This document shows positions 31,967 to 44,128 of a stretch of DNA of 64,000 nucleotides, one piece after another. A program made the translations under genes and the position numbers. The notes under the pieces are model-generated. The model was not told where the DNA came from. It saw only the letters and a program-made list of their open reading frames with translations, and did not search any database. Position 1 is the stretch's first letter. Each line of letters starts with the position of its first letter. The DNA is from Pegoplata infirma (taxonomy: Eukaryota > Arthropoda > Insecta > Diptera > Anthomyiidae). The stretch lies in contig OY992536.1 in the NCBI GenBank assembly GCA_963921195.1, positions 236,566,023-236,630,022 on the forward strand, in the 5' to 3' direction.

Positions 31967-32539
31967 TATACCCTCCAACTACAGTATGGGGGTATACTCA
32001 CTTTGTCATTCCGTGTGTAACGCATCGAAATATCGGTCGGGGACCCCATAAAGTATATATATTATTGATCAGTGATCGATTCTAAGACATTCTACCGATG
32101 TCCGTCCGTCCGTCCGTCCGTCCGTCCGTCTGTCCGTCCGTCCGTCCGTCTGTAGTTAACACGATGCAGTCCAAAATAAAAGAGCTAGATCCCTCAAGTT
32201 TGGCACAAATATGTCTTGTGTTCCTAGGCAGGTTAAGTTCGGAAATTGGCCAAATCGGACCAGGGGGAAAAAAGTTCCCCCTTGAAGAACTAAACCAACC
32301 TCTAAAAAAATGCACTTTTTAACATGTTTTTTTGTATTTTTGCTAAGTAAATGAAACATTTGGTATATTTATCGCGATGGGAAGGTGCTCTCAACGTCCC
32401 TCACTGACCCTATCAACCCCCCCCCCCCAAAAAAAAAAAAAGAAACGCCCCTGCCAAATTTTTGTTTTTAATTTTTTGTACATTTTGGAGGGTATAAAAG
32501 ATTCGGCACAGCCGAATTTAACACTCTCACTTGTTTTTT
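31967..32539 (+). mobile_element. INE-1-like element, full structure, plus orientation
   Basis: The best-preserved copy. 5' TATACCCTCC, 'gggggtatactc', 'ggggaccccataaagtatat', 'attattgatc', core (GTCC)n with GTCT (32098-32153), 'gtccaaaataaaagagctag', a poly-C run (32419-32428), then 'tttggagggtataaaaga', hairpin TTCGGCACAGCCGAA (32502-32516) and CTCACTTGTTTTTT. It lies between T residues of the surrounding element, matching the TT target of Helentrons. No ORF. Confidence 0.85.
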
Positions 32540-32948
32540 CTAAATTTAAAATTGAGTTGACCAAATTTTTACAAGCTTTTTTGCTAATATTAGCAAAAAT
32601 AAATGGTAAATTTTTTTTTATTTTCAGAAAACTTAAAATGACGCTATCTCGGAAACTAAGCCAGATAGAGCAAAATGGAGGCCATTTTTGGTTCTCTCCA
32701 TAGTATCGCCGGTCCTCTTCACATGTGTGGATCCTAATGGGTCCTAACTTTGAATCCAAAAAAGTTAGCATTCCCGAAAATTTTAAAATGCCCATATCTC
32801 GGTAAATATTGCCGACACAACAAAAAGTCCAAAAGCATTTTTGTAGCTCTCAACACGTAGAACAAGACCAAAAGCTCTCCGAGTAATATTTTTGAAGTTA
32901 TCGAGTTTTGTAATTCTCAAAACCCCGATGGTCCCCTAAAATCACGTA

Positions 32949-33834
32949 CACTCAAAAAAAAAAAAAACTGTAATGTTAGCAAAAAAAGCTTGTAAACCTA
33001 CAAGAAAATTTGCTGATTTTGAACCCACAATTTTTTTGCTAAAGTTAGCAAAAATGTTTTGCCAATAATTAGTTAACAAAATTTTTTTTTTTTTAACTTA
33101 TTGTTAGTTCATACACATCTGAGGACCCCATTGGGTTCGGACCCGATAGGTCCAGACCCCGATGGGCCTAGACCTAGTTGGGTTCCTTAAAAATCGTCAT
33201 AGTTTTTGATCCAAAATTTGTGTCCGTTTCGCTCTACCTTGCTTAGTTTTTGAGATACGTGATTATGGGGGACCACTGGGGTCTTGAGAATTAAAAAACT
33301 CGATAACTTCAAAAATATTACCCTTAGAGCTATTTTGTCTTGTTCTACGTGTTGAGAGCTACATAAATGCTTTTGGACTTTTTGTTGTGTCGGCAATATT
33401 TAACGAGATATGAGCATTTTGGAATTTTCGGGAATGCTAACTTTTTTGGATCAAAAGTTAGGGCCCATTAGGGTCCACACATGTGAAGAGGACCGGCGAT
33501 ACTATGGAGAGCTCGAGAACCAAAAATGGCCTCCATTTTGCTCTATCTGGCTTAGTTTCCGAGAAAGCGCCATTTTAAATTTTCTGAAAATAAAAAAAAA
33601 TTACCATTTATTTTGCTAATATTAGCAAAAAAGCTTGTAAAAATATGGTCAACTCAATTTTAAATTTAGCAAAAAAAATTAGTTCAAATTTTGTTTAAAA
33701 TTGCTAATGCGCTAAATGAAGTTTACAAGATATTTTTGCTAACATGCTAATCTCAACTAAAAATTTGCTAAAGGTTAGCTAACCAGCATTAGCAAAAAAA
33801 AATTAGTAAATCTACTAATGTATTATTTTGAGTG
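32949..33834 (-). mobile_element. TA-flanked CACTCAAAA element inserted inside its own relative
   Basis: 886 bp, CACTCAAAAAAA...TTATTTTGAGTG, in inverted orientation relative to the surrounding copy. TA at 32947-32948 and 33835-33836. The complete copy at 21329 has an uninterrupted 'aaaatcacgtatctcaaaaa' where this one is inserted, which proves both the boundaries and a TA duplication. The interior is colinear (reverse) with 21329-22209. Confidence 0.9.
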
Positions 33835-33947
33835 TAACTCAAAAACTAAGCAAGGTAGAGCAAAACGGACACAAATTTTGGATCAAAAACTATGACGATT
33901 TTAAAGGAACCCAACTAGGTCTAGGCCCATTGGGGTCTTTTCCACAC

Positions 33948-34178
33948 ACCTAATTAACTAAAGTTAATAATCTTTTAATGAAGGGTAAAAAACATGACAA
34001 CAAATTTAAAAAAAAACTTCCAGGGTTTAAACGAATTTTCGGCTGTTAAAACATCAAATTACCTTCTTTATTGAGAAATTTTCTCTATAAAAAGTTTCTC
34101 AGATTCTAAATGCCTTTTGATATCGCAATTTTACCTCTTAATATATTCGATTAACACACTTCCTTGTATCATGATCCT
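33948..34178. other. spacer, no gene
   Basis: AT-rich, follows the truncated right end of the preceding element. The last eight bases (ATGATCCT, 34171-34178) are the left TSD of the next hAT element. Confidence 0.4.
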
Positions 34179-35961
34179 TAGAGCACCCACAAAATGTATG
34201 GGATGTGCAAAATTGTATTTTTTATCGCTCCCCGCTCATTTTTGGTTGAGTTGGGACTCAAAAATAATATCAATCCAGAAATTGGACTTCTAGGTTGCAA
34301 ACAGGCCAAGCAGTTTGAACTTTTGACCTCAAAAATGGGCTAAAAAACCTTTATTGATTAATTTGGCTGTAACTCTTAAAATAAAAGTTTTTCGCAATTA
34401 ACTTTCATAAAAATTTTTTTGTAGAATCAAAATGCAAAGATTTTTCTCTCATACTGTTTTGACCTAAATATGTCCGATCGCGGTGTTTTAAGCGGTTAAA
34501 GTCGAAATTTGGGTCTGAACTTTTTTAAAAAAAATTCTCGTAAATTTTTAAATTGGGGAAAATTTGAGCTCCTTGCACAATTCACTAGGGTATTGAATGT
34601 AGTTTTCCCAAAATTTTTTTTTGCAAAAATATATCGACTGTTCCATGAAAAAATCCCAAAGTTCTACTCTTAATCTCATTTTTTTACAATTCAACCTCAA
34701 TATAGGTGAATACTCACTTTGTAATTCCGTGAGTTTCGCACCAAAACATCTGTCTAGGATTTCCCTAAATATATATGGGGTATTCAGTGCCAAATTGGAC
34801 ACTTTGAATTTTTTTTTTTACATTTTTTAATTATTTTTAAATTTTTTTAAAACCGATTAAAACCCCCATCCAAGTTTGTTTTCAAATTTTTTTAAATTAC
34901 CCGTTTCAAAGATATGGAATTTTCAAAAATAAGCTATCGTTTTCCGTATTTTTATCATAACAAATTCAAAAATGGTCAACATTTTTTTTTATTTTTTTTT
35001 TAATTTTTGTTTTTTTTATCAAATATTTCTTAAAGTGTTCTAATATGCAATTTTTAAATGATTGCTCTCTTTGTATTGTTGTTTTAATATAATATATTCA
35101 GCGGTTTTTGATTTTTTTTTTTTTGTTTTCCAATCTTTATTAAAACACTTTAAAGAAAATACTAAAATTTCAACAAATTATTTCGAATTTGGACCATTTT
35201 TAAAGAAGTGAAGACAGAACAAAATCGTGTTTTTTTTTAATTCGATATTTTTTGAACGGATTGTCAAAAAAGATGTCAAAATTTACTTGGAATGGGTTTT
35301 TAAAGGGTACTAAGACATTGAAAAAACATAAAATTAAAAATTTTCCAAGCGTCCGATTTGGCATGGAATACCCCATATATACTATGTGAAATCCTAGACT
35401 CATCTTTCGATGCGTAAAACATGCAATGACAAAGTGAGTACACCCTCATAACGTAGTTGGAGGTAAAAAAATTGTGGTTCAGGGTATGATTTTGGCAAAT
35501 TTTCATGGAAGGGTCGATATATTTTTGCAAAAAAAAATTTTTTGGAAAACTGCATTCAATACCCTATTAAATTATGCAAAGAGCTCAAATTTTCCCCAAT
35601 TTAAAAATTTACGAGAATTTTTTTAAAAAAAGTTCTGACCCAAATTTCGACTTTAACCGCTTAAAACACCGCGATCAGGCATATTTAGGTCAAAACAGTA
35701 TGAGAGAAAAATCTTTGCATTTTGATTCTACAAAAAAATTGTTATGAAAGTTAATTGCGAAAAACTTTTATTTTAAGAGTTAAAGCCAAATTAATCTATA
35801 AAGGTTTTTTAGCCCATTTTTGAGGTCAAAAGTTCAAACTGCTTGGCCTGTTTGCAACCTAGAAGTCCAATTTCTGGATAGATATTATTTTTTACTCCCA
35901 ACTCAACCGAAAATGAGCGGGGAGCGATAAAAAAAACAATTATGCACATATGGGTGCTCTA
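34179..35961. mobile_element. hAT foldback element with TAGAGCACCCA ends, perfect 8-bp TSD
   Basis: 1783 bp. The terminus TAGAGCACCCA and its inverted copy are flanked by ATGATCCT at 34171-34178 and 35962-35969. Arms of over 350 bp match inverted; for example 'caggccaagcagtttgaact' at 34303 returns at about 35835, and 'ttttaagcggttaaagtcga' at 34487 returns near 35650. Parts of both arms (34690-34800, 35340-35475) carry INE-1-like blocks, so an INE-1 fragment seems to have been captured and duplicated into both arms. No ORF. Confidence 0.9.
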
Positions 35962-35969
35962 ATGATCCT

Positions 35970-36238
35970 ACTAAAAATTTCTATTTGAAATTCATACAAG
36001 TTTTTTTTTCTCCACCACTACTATCTTTTTTTTTTTTTTTAATAAATCTCATCAACTATTGTATGAATAGACAAATACAATGTTGTTTAACAATGTCAAA
36101 CCACTTTTTATTTTACTTGACTTTAGTTTCGTTTTTTTTTTTAGTTATATAATCGATTACTTTTATATTTTGTGTCGTCTTCTACTTACTAGTAAAGGAA
36201 AAAATTTTAATTGTTATTTCCTTAACAAAAAAAAAAAA
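35970..36238. other. AT-rich spacer
   Basis: Poly-T and poly-A tracts. An 82-codon frame at 36080-36328 is Phe/Leu/Tyr rich and runs into the neighbouring repeat; not considered a gene. Confidence 0.4.
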
Positions 36239-37282
36239 AAACAAGAAGAAAAGTTAAATTCGGCCGTGCCGAATATATTGATACCCTCGACAATGTGCAA
36301 AAATATTATTGTTAAGCACTTTATCTAAAAAACAATTGGTACAAAATGATGAAATAAATGAATAATGATTTTTTTCTTTTTTTTAATTTTTGGTGAAAAA
36401 AAATTCGGCGAATTTTATTTTTTGTATAAAAATTATTTTTGGACTTGTTAAAATACCATTCGGTATCAAATTCTGTTCGCAGAAAAAAATGTTGCATACA
36501 TTAAGGACTGGAGATAAAATTTATTTTTTTTTTTTAAAAAGTTTGTTTTAAAAAAATGCTTTGGGTCGGTCATACATGTGAAGTTCACATTGTGAACCCT
36601 CTATGGGTCTTCTTTTGGCAGTTAAAGCGGTTTGATCAAATTTTAAGAAATGGCATTTTGTATTGCAGCCCACTTGGAATAAGAGATAGAGCTTATTTGG
36701 AAAAAATGTTAAGGGGTAAAAATTAATGCGCCCTCTAGGATGCAACACTGGAGCAGTTCATCTGATATAAAGTTTTGAAAACTGCAACAAATTTTTTTCA
36801 AAAAATCGAAAAACATGGTAATAATCATAATCCAACGGCCTAACAGGGTAAAAACTTTGAAGAATAGATAGAAGTTTTCCACAAAAAAAAAAAAATTCAA
36901 AAAAATCAAAGAGTAAAAACATTTTCAACAATGAGATTTAAATTTTAAAACTTAAAAAACGCATTATAAAATACTTTTGAAAATTTTTTAATAATTTTTT
37001 CAAAAAAGTACGTAAAAAAATTTGCATTTGGACCATTTTTAAGAAGTTATAAGTAAACGAACAAGCTCTGTATTTTTAAAAATTCCACATCTTTTGAGAG
37101 GGTCATAAAAAAATCTAAAAATTTACCAGGAATGAGTTTTCAAAGGGTACTTAAAAAACTATTCAAAAATTGAGAAAATCTAAAAAAAAATTTTATGGGG
37201 TCCTAGATCGATATTTTGATAAGTTACAAACGGAATAACATACTACTATATACCCTCTACCAAAAAGCAGAGGGTATAAAAA
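36239..37282 (-). mobile_element. INE-1-like element, long copy, minus orientation
   Basis: 3' end at left: ACAAG tail, TTCGGCCGTGCCGAA hairpin (36260-36274), 'attgataccctcgacaatgt'. 5' end at right: 'tatgggtcctagatcgatat', 'gttacaaacggaataaca' and 'tataccctctac...agagggtata' (37240-37280). The GTCC core is missing, so there is an internal deletion or replacement. The middle (36500-37100) is AT-rich and contains no gene. Confidence 0.7.
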
Positions 37283-37940
37283 ATATCATGCATTGTTTTC
37301 TTAGTTTGCAAGTTAACGATGAAGTTTTTTCCCTTTCCAACTTTTTGTTTTAAAATTTTTTTTGTCAAGTTATGCCATTAGGAAGTTGTTCATACGCAAA
37401 GTACTTTGACTTTATTTTTTTTTTATTATTTGGCATAAATTTTCTTGAGTACATTTTTGTTTGCCTTTATTTGCATTTTATCTATCTATTTTTTTTTTCT
37501 TTTTGTTTCTTGTGGCACACAATGATGATTGTGGCATGTATAAAATATATATAATTTCCCGGTTTGTATTGTAACGTGTTTTTTTCTTTTGTTACAACCA
37601 ATAATAAACTTTTTCAATTGTCATTGCTTATTGAATATAAATTGAAATACAAAGTTTAAGATAAGATTGATGAATTTTTAAAAATGTTAATTTAAATTGG
37701 ATGATATACAGTTTATTAACGATAATTGACGAGATTTAATATTTGTTTTAAAGTTTATTTTTTTTATGTTTTATTTTTTTTTTTAAATAAATGAAATGCA
37801 GAAATTGTGGATGATAGAGGGAGATTGATAGATTGATTCATACACAAAATAATAAATTCCCGAGTAAAAAAAATATGATGTGACGCTATATATAATTTAA
37901 TATGGGTTCTTGTCTATTTTAGTATAATCTTATATGAAAT
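37283..37940. other. AT-rich stretch, no gene; left end of a CCCGAGTAAAAA element at 37859
   Basis: No ORF of note. From 37859, CCCGAGTAAAAAAAATATGA matches the left end of the TA-flanked element at 57965-58332, and 'ataatcttatatga' (37924-37937) is shared too. The copy is cut off by the start of the next element at 37941. Confidence 0.45.
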
Positions 37941-40900
37941 ACTAGCTAACTCGCCCGGTACTTCGTTACCGGTTAGCTGTAAAAAAAAAAAATTATTACT
38001 TCAAATTCTTAATAATTTTTCTTTAAACAAAAAAATTGTTAGTTTCGACCTTTAATATATTATATTTTGAGTAGATTTAAAGTTGAAAAAAAAAAAAATA
38101 TTTTGGCGAAACGATCCCATAGTTCAAACTTTAAGTTTCAAGGAACATTAGTGCATAAGGAACAATATGTACCAAGTTGAAGCGAAAATTCAAAAATTGA
38201 TTTTCCCAGAATGTAATTTCCGCGAGTGGATCGTAAAGTACCAATTTTAAGTATCTCTGCTTTCTCCCTTTTTCCCCATTAGAAGCAGAATTTTCATAAA
38301 AGTACTTATTTTAAAATGTTATTTCCGCGAAAGGATCGTACAGTCCAAATTTCAAGTATTTAGGACCATTAATGCAGCAGATACAAAATTGCCCTACTTT
38401 CCCCATTTTCCCCTTTAGAAGCTACTAAAAAAGTGCTTCTTCCAGAATGTTATTTCCGCTAGAGGATCGTACAGTACAAACTTCAAGTATCTAGAACCAT
38501 TAGTTCAGCAGATACAAAACAGTTAAAAATTCAAGTATCTAGGACCATTAGTTCAGCAGATACAAAATTGCCCTACTTTTCCCCCATTTCCACCTATAAA
38601 ACAAAATTTTCAAAAAAGTACTTCTTTCAGAATGTTTTTTTCGCGAGAGGATCGTACACTCCAAATTTCAAGTATCTAGGACCGTTAGTTCAGCAGATAC
38701 AAAATTGCCCTAATTTCCCCCTTTTTCCCCGTAGAAGCGAAATTTTCAAAAAAAGTACTTCCATTAGAATGTTGTTACCGCAAGAGGATTCAAATTTCAA
38801 GTTTACCCTACTTTTCCTCTTTTTCCCCTTATAGAAGCAGATTTTTCCAAAAAAGTACTTCTTCCAGAATGTTATTCCCGCGAGAGGATCGTACAGTCCA
38901 AACTTCAATATCTAGGACCATTAGTTCAGCAGATACAAAATTGCCCTTCTTTCCCCCTTTAAAAAGTAATTTTCAAAGAAGTACTTCTTTCAATATGTTA
39001 TTCCGCGAGATGATCCTATATTGCAAATGTCATGTTTTTAAGACCATTAGTTTAAAATTTACCAAATTGCCCTATTTTCACCCTCTTGGCCCTCCTTAAA
39101 ACCAAAATTTTCAAAAAGTGTATTTTTCAAAAAATTATTTCCGCGAGAGGATCAAAACTTAAAGTTTTAGTTCAGAAGATACAAAATTGCCCTATTTTCC
39201 ACAGGATTATAGAGTCCAAATTTCAAGTTTCTAAAACTATTAGTTCAAAAGATACAAAATCCCCAAAGGGCCCTACTTCCCCTTTTTCCCCCTTAGAAGT
39301 AAAATTTTTAAAAAAAGTTGTTTAAGTATGTTATTTTTGCGAAAGGATCGTTCAGTTCAAATTTCAAGAATCTAGGACCATTAGTTCAGCAGATTCAAAA
39401 TTGCACTTCTTTCCCCCTTTTTCCCACAGAATTTTGAAAAGTACTTTCTTAAGAATGTTATTTCCGCGAGAGGATCGTTCAGCCAAATTTCAAGTATCTA
39501 GAACCATTAGTTCAGCAGATACAAAATTGCCCTACCTTCCCCGTTTTCCCCCTTGAAATCGGAATTTTCAAAAAAAAGTACTTCTTTCAGAATGTTAATT
39601 CCAGGAGAGAGGTTCGTGCAGTCTAAATTTCAAGTATCTAGAACCATTAGTTCAGCAGATACAAAATTGCCCTACTTTCCGCCTTTTCCCCCTTAGAAGC
39701 GGAACTTTTTCCGCAAGAGGATCGTACAGTTCAAATTTTAAGTACCTAGGATCATAAGTTCAGCAGATACAGAATTGGCCTACTTTCCACCTTTTCCCCC
39801 TTTAGAAGGAGAACTTTCAAAAAAGTACTTCTTCTAGAATGTTCTTTCCGCGAGAGGATCGTACAGTCCAAACTTCAAGTATGTAGGACTATTAGTTAAG
39901 CAGATTCAAAATTGCCCTACTTTCTCCCTTTTCCCCCCGTGGAAGCAGAATTTAAAAAAAGTACTTCTTTTAGAATGTTATATCCGCGAGAGGATCGTAC
40001 AGTTAAATTTTAAGTATCGAGGACCATTAGTTCAGCAGATACAAAATTGCCCTACCTTCCCCTTTTTCCCCCTTAAAAGTAGAGTTTTCAAAAAAGTACT
40101 TCCTTGAGAATGTCGAAATTTCAAGTATATAGGACCATTATTTCAGCAGATACAAAATTGCCCTACTTTTCCCCTTTTGCCCACTCAAAATCGGAATATT
40201 TAAAAAAGTACTTCTTTCAGAATGTTATTTTCGCGAAAAGATCGTACAGTCCAAATTTCAAGTCAGCCGGACCATTAGTTCAGCAGATACAAAATTGCCC
40301 ACTAAGAGGCGGAATTTTCCAAAAAGTCCTTCATTCGAATTTTATTTCCGCGAGAGGATTGTGCAGTCCAATTTTCAAGTATCTAGGACTATTTGTTCAG
40401 CAAATACAAAATTGGCCTACTTTCCCCCTTTTTCCCCCTTAAAGAAGAATTTTTAAAAAAGTATTTTTTTCCGAATGTTATTTCCGCGGTAGGATCGTAC
40501 AGTCCAATTTTCAAGTATTTAGGACCATTAGTTCAGCAGATTCAAAATTGCTCTATTTTCCCCTCTTTTTCCCCTTAAGAGAGGAATTTTTAAAAAAGTA
40601 TTCCTTTCCGAATGTTATTTCCGTGGGAGGATCGTACAGTCCAATTTTCAAGTATCTAGGACCATTACTTTAGCATATACAAAATTGCACTACTTTCCCC
40701 CTTTCTCCCCCTTAAAAGCGAAATTTTCAAAAAAGTACTTCTTTTAGAATGTTATTGCCGCGATATGATCCCATATTCCAAATGTCATGTTTCTAAGACC
40801 ATTAATTTAAAGTTTAGCAAATTGCCCTATTTTCCCCCTTTTGGGCCTCCTTAAAAGCAAAATTCTCAAAAAAATATATTTTTCAAAAAATAATTTCCGC

Positions 40901-42889
40901 GAGAGCATCCAGATTCAAAATTTCAAGTTTGTTCAGAAGATACAAAATTGCCCTATTAAACCCCCTCTACCCACCACCCCACCCTTATAAAAGGATTTTT
41001 CAAAATATTACTTTTTACAAAATGTTTTTGTTGCGAGAGTAGAGTTAAAATTTCAAGTTTTTGGGACCATTCGTTTCGCAGTTACCAAATTGCCCTTCTT
41101 TCCCCATTTTTCCCCCTTTAAAAACGAATTTTCAAAAATGTATTTCTTTTAGAATGTTATTTTCGGGATAGGATTGTACAGTTAAAATTTTAAGTATCTA
41201 GGACCATTAGTTCAGCAGATACAAAATTGCCCTACTTTCCCCCTTTTTCCCCGTAGAAGCATAATTTTTAAAAAAGTTTTTCTTTAACAATGTTATTTCC
41301 GCGAGAGGATCGTACAGTTAAAATTTCAAGTATCTAGGACCATGAGTTCAGCAGATTCAAAATTACCCCACGCACCGCCTTTTTCCCAAGGAATTTTCAA
41401 AAATACTTCCTTTGGAATATTATTTCCGCGAGAGGATTGTACAGTTCAAATTTCAAGTATCTAGGACCATTAGTTCTGCAGGTACAAAATTGCCCTACTT
41501 TCCCCCTTTTCCCCGTAGAAGCGGATTTTTTGAAAAGTTTTTCTTTAAGAATGTTATTTTCGCGAAAGGATCGTACAGTTTAAATTTCAAGTATTAAGGA
41601 CCATTAGTTCAGCAGATTCAAAATTGCCCTGCTTTCCCGATTTCCCCCCAGAATTTTGAAAAAGTACTTCCTTTAGAATGTTATTTCCGCGAGAGGTTCG
41701 TTCACTCCAAATTTCAAGTATCTAGGATCATATTTTCAGCAGATACAAAATTGCCCTACCTTCCTCTTTTTCCCAATTTAAAGCGGAATTTTCAAAAAAG
41801 TACTTTTTTTAGAATGTTATTTCCGCGAGAGGATCGTGCAGTCCACGCGAGAGGATCGTGCAGTCCTATTTGTTCAGCAGATACAAACCGGAATTTTCAA
41901 AAAGTACTTCTTTCAGAAAGTTATTTCTGCGAGAGGATCGTACAGCCCAAATTTCAAGGATCTACGACCATTAGCTCAGCAGACACAAAATTACCCTACT
42001 TTCACCTTTTTCCCCCTTAGATGAGAAATTTTCAAAATACAACTTTCTTCACAATGTTATTTCCGCGAAGGATCCCATAGTCAAAATTTTTAAGTTTCTG
42101 GGAAAAATTAGTTCAGAACATACAAAGTGTACCAAATTGTCCTATTATCCCCCTTTTTACCACCCTAGAAGCGGACTTGAAAAAAAAAAAATTGTTTCGG
42201 AATTTTTTTTCCGCGAGAGGTTCTTATAGTCCAAACTTTAAGTTTCTAGGACCATTAGGTCAGAGAAAAGAAAATGTACCAAATTGCCCAATTTTCCCCC
42301 TTTTCGCCTTCTTAGAAGTGCCTTTTTAAAAAAGTACTTTCTTCAGAATATTATTTCCGCGAAAGGATCCTATAGTCCAAATTTCAGGTTTCTGGGACCA
42401 TTAGTTCACAATATAGAAAATGTTCAAAATCGTCCTATTTCCCCCCCAAATTTGAATGAAAAATTTTCAAAAAATACTTTCTTCAGAACGCGAGAGGATC
42501 ATATAGTGCAAATTTTTAAGTTTCTAGGACCATTAGTTCAGAAGATACAAAATGTACCAAATTTTCCTACTTTCCCCCTTTCAACCCAATAGAATCAGAA
42601 TTAAAAAAAAATTTGTTTCAGAATGTTTTTTCCGTTAGTGGATCTTATAGTCCAAACTTTAAGTTTCTAGGACCATTAGGTCAGAAGATAGAACATATAC
42701 CAAATTGCCCTTTTTTCCCCATTTCCCATTCTTATTTTTTTTTTAAATACTTTCTTTAGAGTATTATTTCCGCGTGAGGATCCTATAGTCCAAATTTTAG
42801 GTTACTGGAGCCATTAGTTCAGAAGATCGAAATGTTTAAAATTGTCCTATTTCCCCCTAAATTTAAGTGATTAAATCAATAAATTCCCA

Positions 42890-43410
42890 AAAATTAAAAA
42901 ATAAATGAGATAAAAAAAATTGAGTTAAAAATTTGAGTCAAAAAATTAAGCGAAAAATATTTTGAGTAAAAAAAATTGAGTAAAAAAAATTTGGGTGAAA
43001 ACACCTTCTAAGTAAAAAATTTAATTAAAAAAAATGAGTAAAAAAACTGAAGAATAAAATACAATTGAGTGAAAAAAATTTTTGTTAAAAAAAATGAGTA
43101 AAAAAAATTTTGAGTAAAAAAAAATTTGAGTAAAAAAAAAATTGTAAAAAAAAATTTTTGAGTGAAAAAAAATTTTGAGTGAAAAAAAAAATTTGAGTGA
43201 AAACAAATTTTTTTGAGTGAAAAAAAATTTGAGTAAAAAAAAATTTTGAGTGAAAAAAAATTTTGAGTAAAAAAATTTTGAGTGAAAAAAATTTGTAAAA
43301 AAAAAAAAATTTTGAGTGAAAAAAAAATTTTGAGTGAAAAAAAAATTTTGAGTGAAAAAAAATTTTGAGTGAAAAAAAATTTTGAGTGAAAAAATTTTAG
43401 TAAAAAATTT
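42890..43410. repeat. GAGTGAAAAAAAATTTT short tandem array inside the larger array
   Basis: About 25-30 imperfect repeats of TTTTGAGTGAAAAAAAA (or GAGTAAAAAA), about 17-20 bp each, most regular from 43160 to 43400. The last unit abuts 'cccgagaggatactatagtt', where the 130-bp unit resumes partway. It appears to have expanded from, or been inserted in, a single 130-bp unit. Confidence 0.75.
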
Positions 43411-44069
43411 TTTTTCCCGAGAGGATACTATAGTTCAAATATCTAGTTTCTAGGACCATTAGTTCAAAATTCACCAAATTGCCCTATTTTCCCCCTTTTT
43501 GTCCCCCCTAAAACCAGATTTTCAAAAAAGTACTTTTTTCAAAATGTTATTTCCGCGAAAGTATCCTATATTCAAAATTTCAAGATTGTAGGACCATTAG
43601 TTCAGAAGATACAAAATGTACCAACTTGCCCTATTTTCCCCCTCCCCCCCCCCCCACCTTAGAAACGGAATTTTCAAAATATTACTTTTTCCAAAATGTT
43701 ATTTCCGCGAGAGGGTGCTAGACTTCAAATTTCAAGTTTCTGGGACCATTTGTTTAGAATATAAAAAATGTACCAATTTGCCCTATTTTCCCCCTTTTCC
43801 CCCCTTGGAGGCGGAATTTTCAAAAAAAAAAAATTCCGAAATTTTATTTCCGCGAGAGGATCCTAGAGTTAAAATTTGAAGTTTCTAGGACTATTAGTTC
43901 AAATGATACAAAATCCCCCAAAGGGCCCTATTTTCCCCCTTTTGCCCCCCTTAGAATCGGAATTTCCAAAAATCCCTTCTTAGTGGGTGGTTTTGTCGGG
44001 AGCCGAACCTACATTCCAAATTTCAAGTCTCTAGCTTCAGCGGTTTGGGCTGGGCGATGATTATTGCCA

Positions 44070-44097
44070 ATCAGTCAGTCAGTCAGTCAATCAGTCA
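44070..44097. repeat. (CAGT)n microsatellite
   Basis: TCAGTCAGTCAGTCAATCAG and continuation, at the 3' end of the 37941 element. It corresponds in position to the (ACAG)n at the end of the 3757 element. Confidence 0.8.
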
Positions 44098-44128
44098 GTC
44101 AGTCACCACACTCTTATATATATAGATG

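Larger units (their letters stand above)
31809..33947 (+). mobile_element. TA-flanked CACTAAAAATAATAC element disrupted by an INE-1-like copy and by its own relative
   Basis: The left end CACTAAAAATAATACATTAG matches the complete copy at 21329. Sequence is colinear up to about 31966, resumes at 32540, stops at 32946 and resumes at 33837 to about 33947, where the right end is missing. The two gaps hold an INE-1-like element and an inverted relative. The complete copy shows what the uninterrupted sites looked like. Non-coding. Confidence 0.85.
37941..44128 (+). repeat. ACTAGCT-opened element expanded into a roughly 130-bp tandem array
   Basis: Opens ACTAGCTAACTCGCCCGG and ends with (CAGT)n (44070-44095) and TATATATATAGAT. 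From about 38110 to 42890 and again 43390-44030 it is an array of about 130-140-bp units. Typical motifs are 'aagtacttctttcagaatgt', 'tatttccgcgagaggatcgt', 'tctaggaccattagttcagc' and 'aaaattgccctactttcccc'. By length there are about 40 units; unit divergence is uneven. A different (GAGTGAAAAAAAATTTT)n array interrupts it at 42890-43410. Frames of 60-112 codons here are unit translations. Same architecture as 3757-7003 with unrelated units. Confidence 0.8.

Noticed and set aside
38568..43879. Many 60-112 codon plus-strand frames with similar protein sequences
   Set aside because: They are repeated translations of the 130-bp tandem unit, in shifting frames with no shared start or conserved stop.
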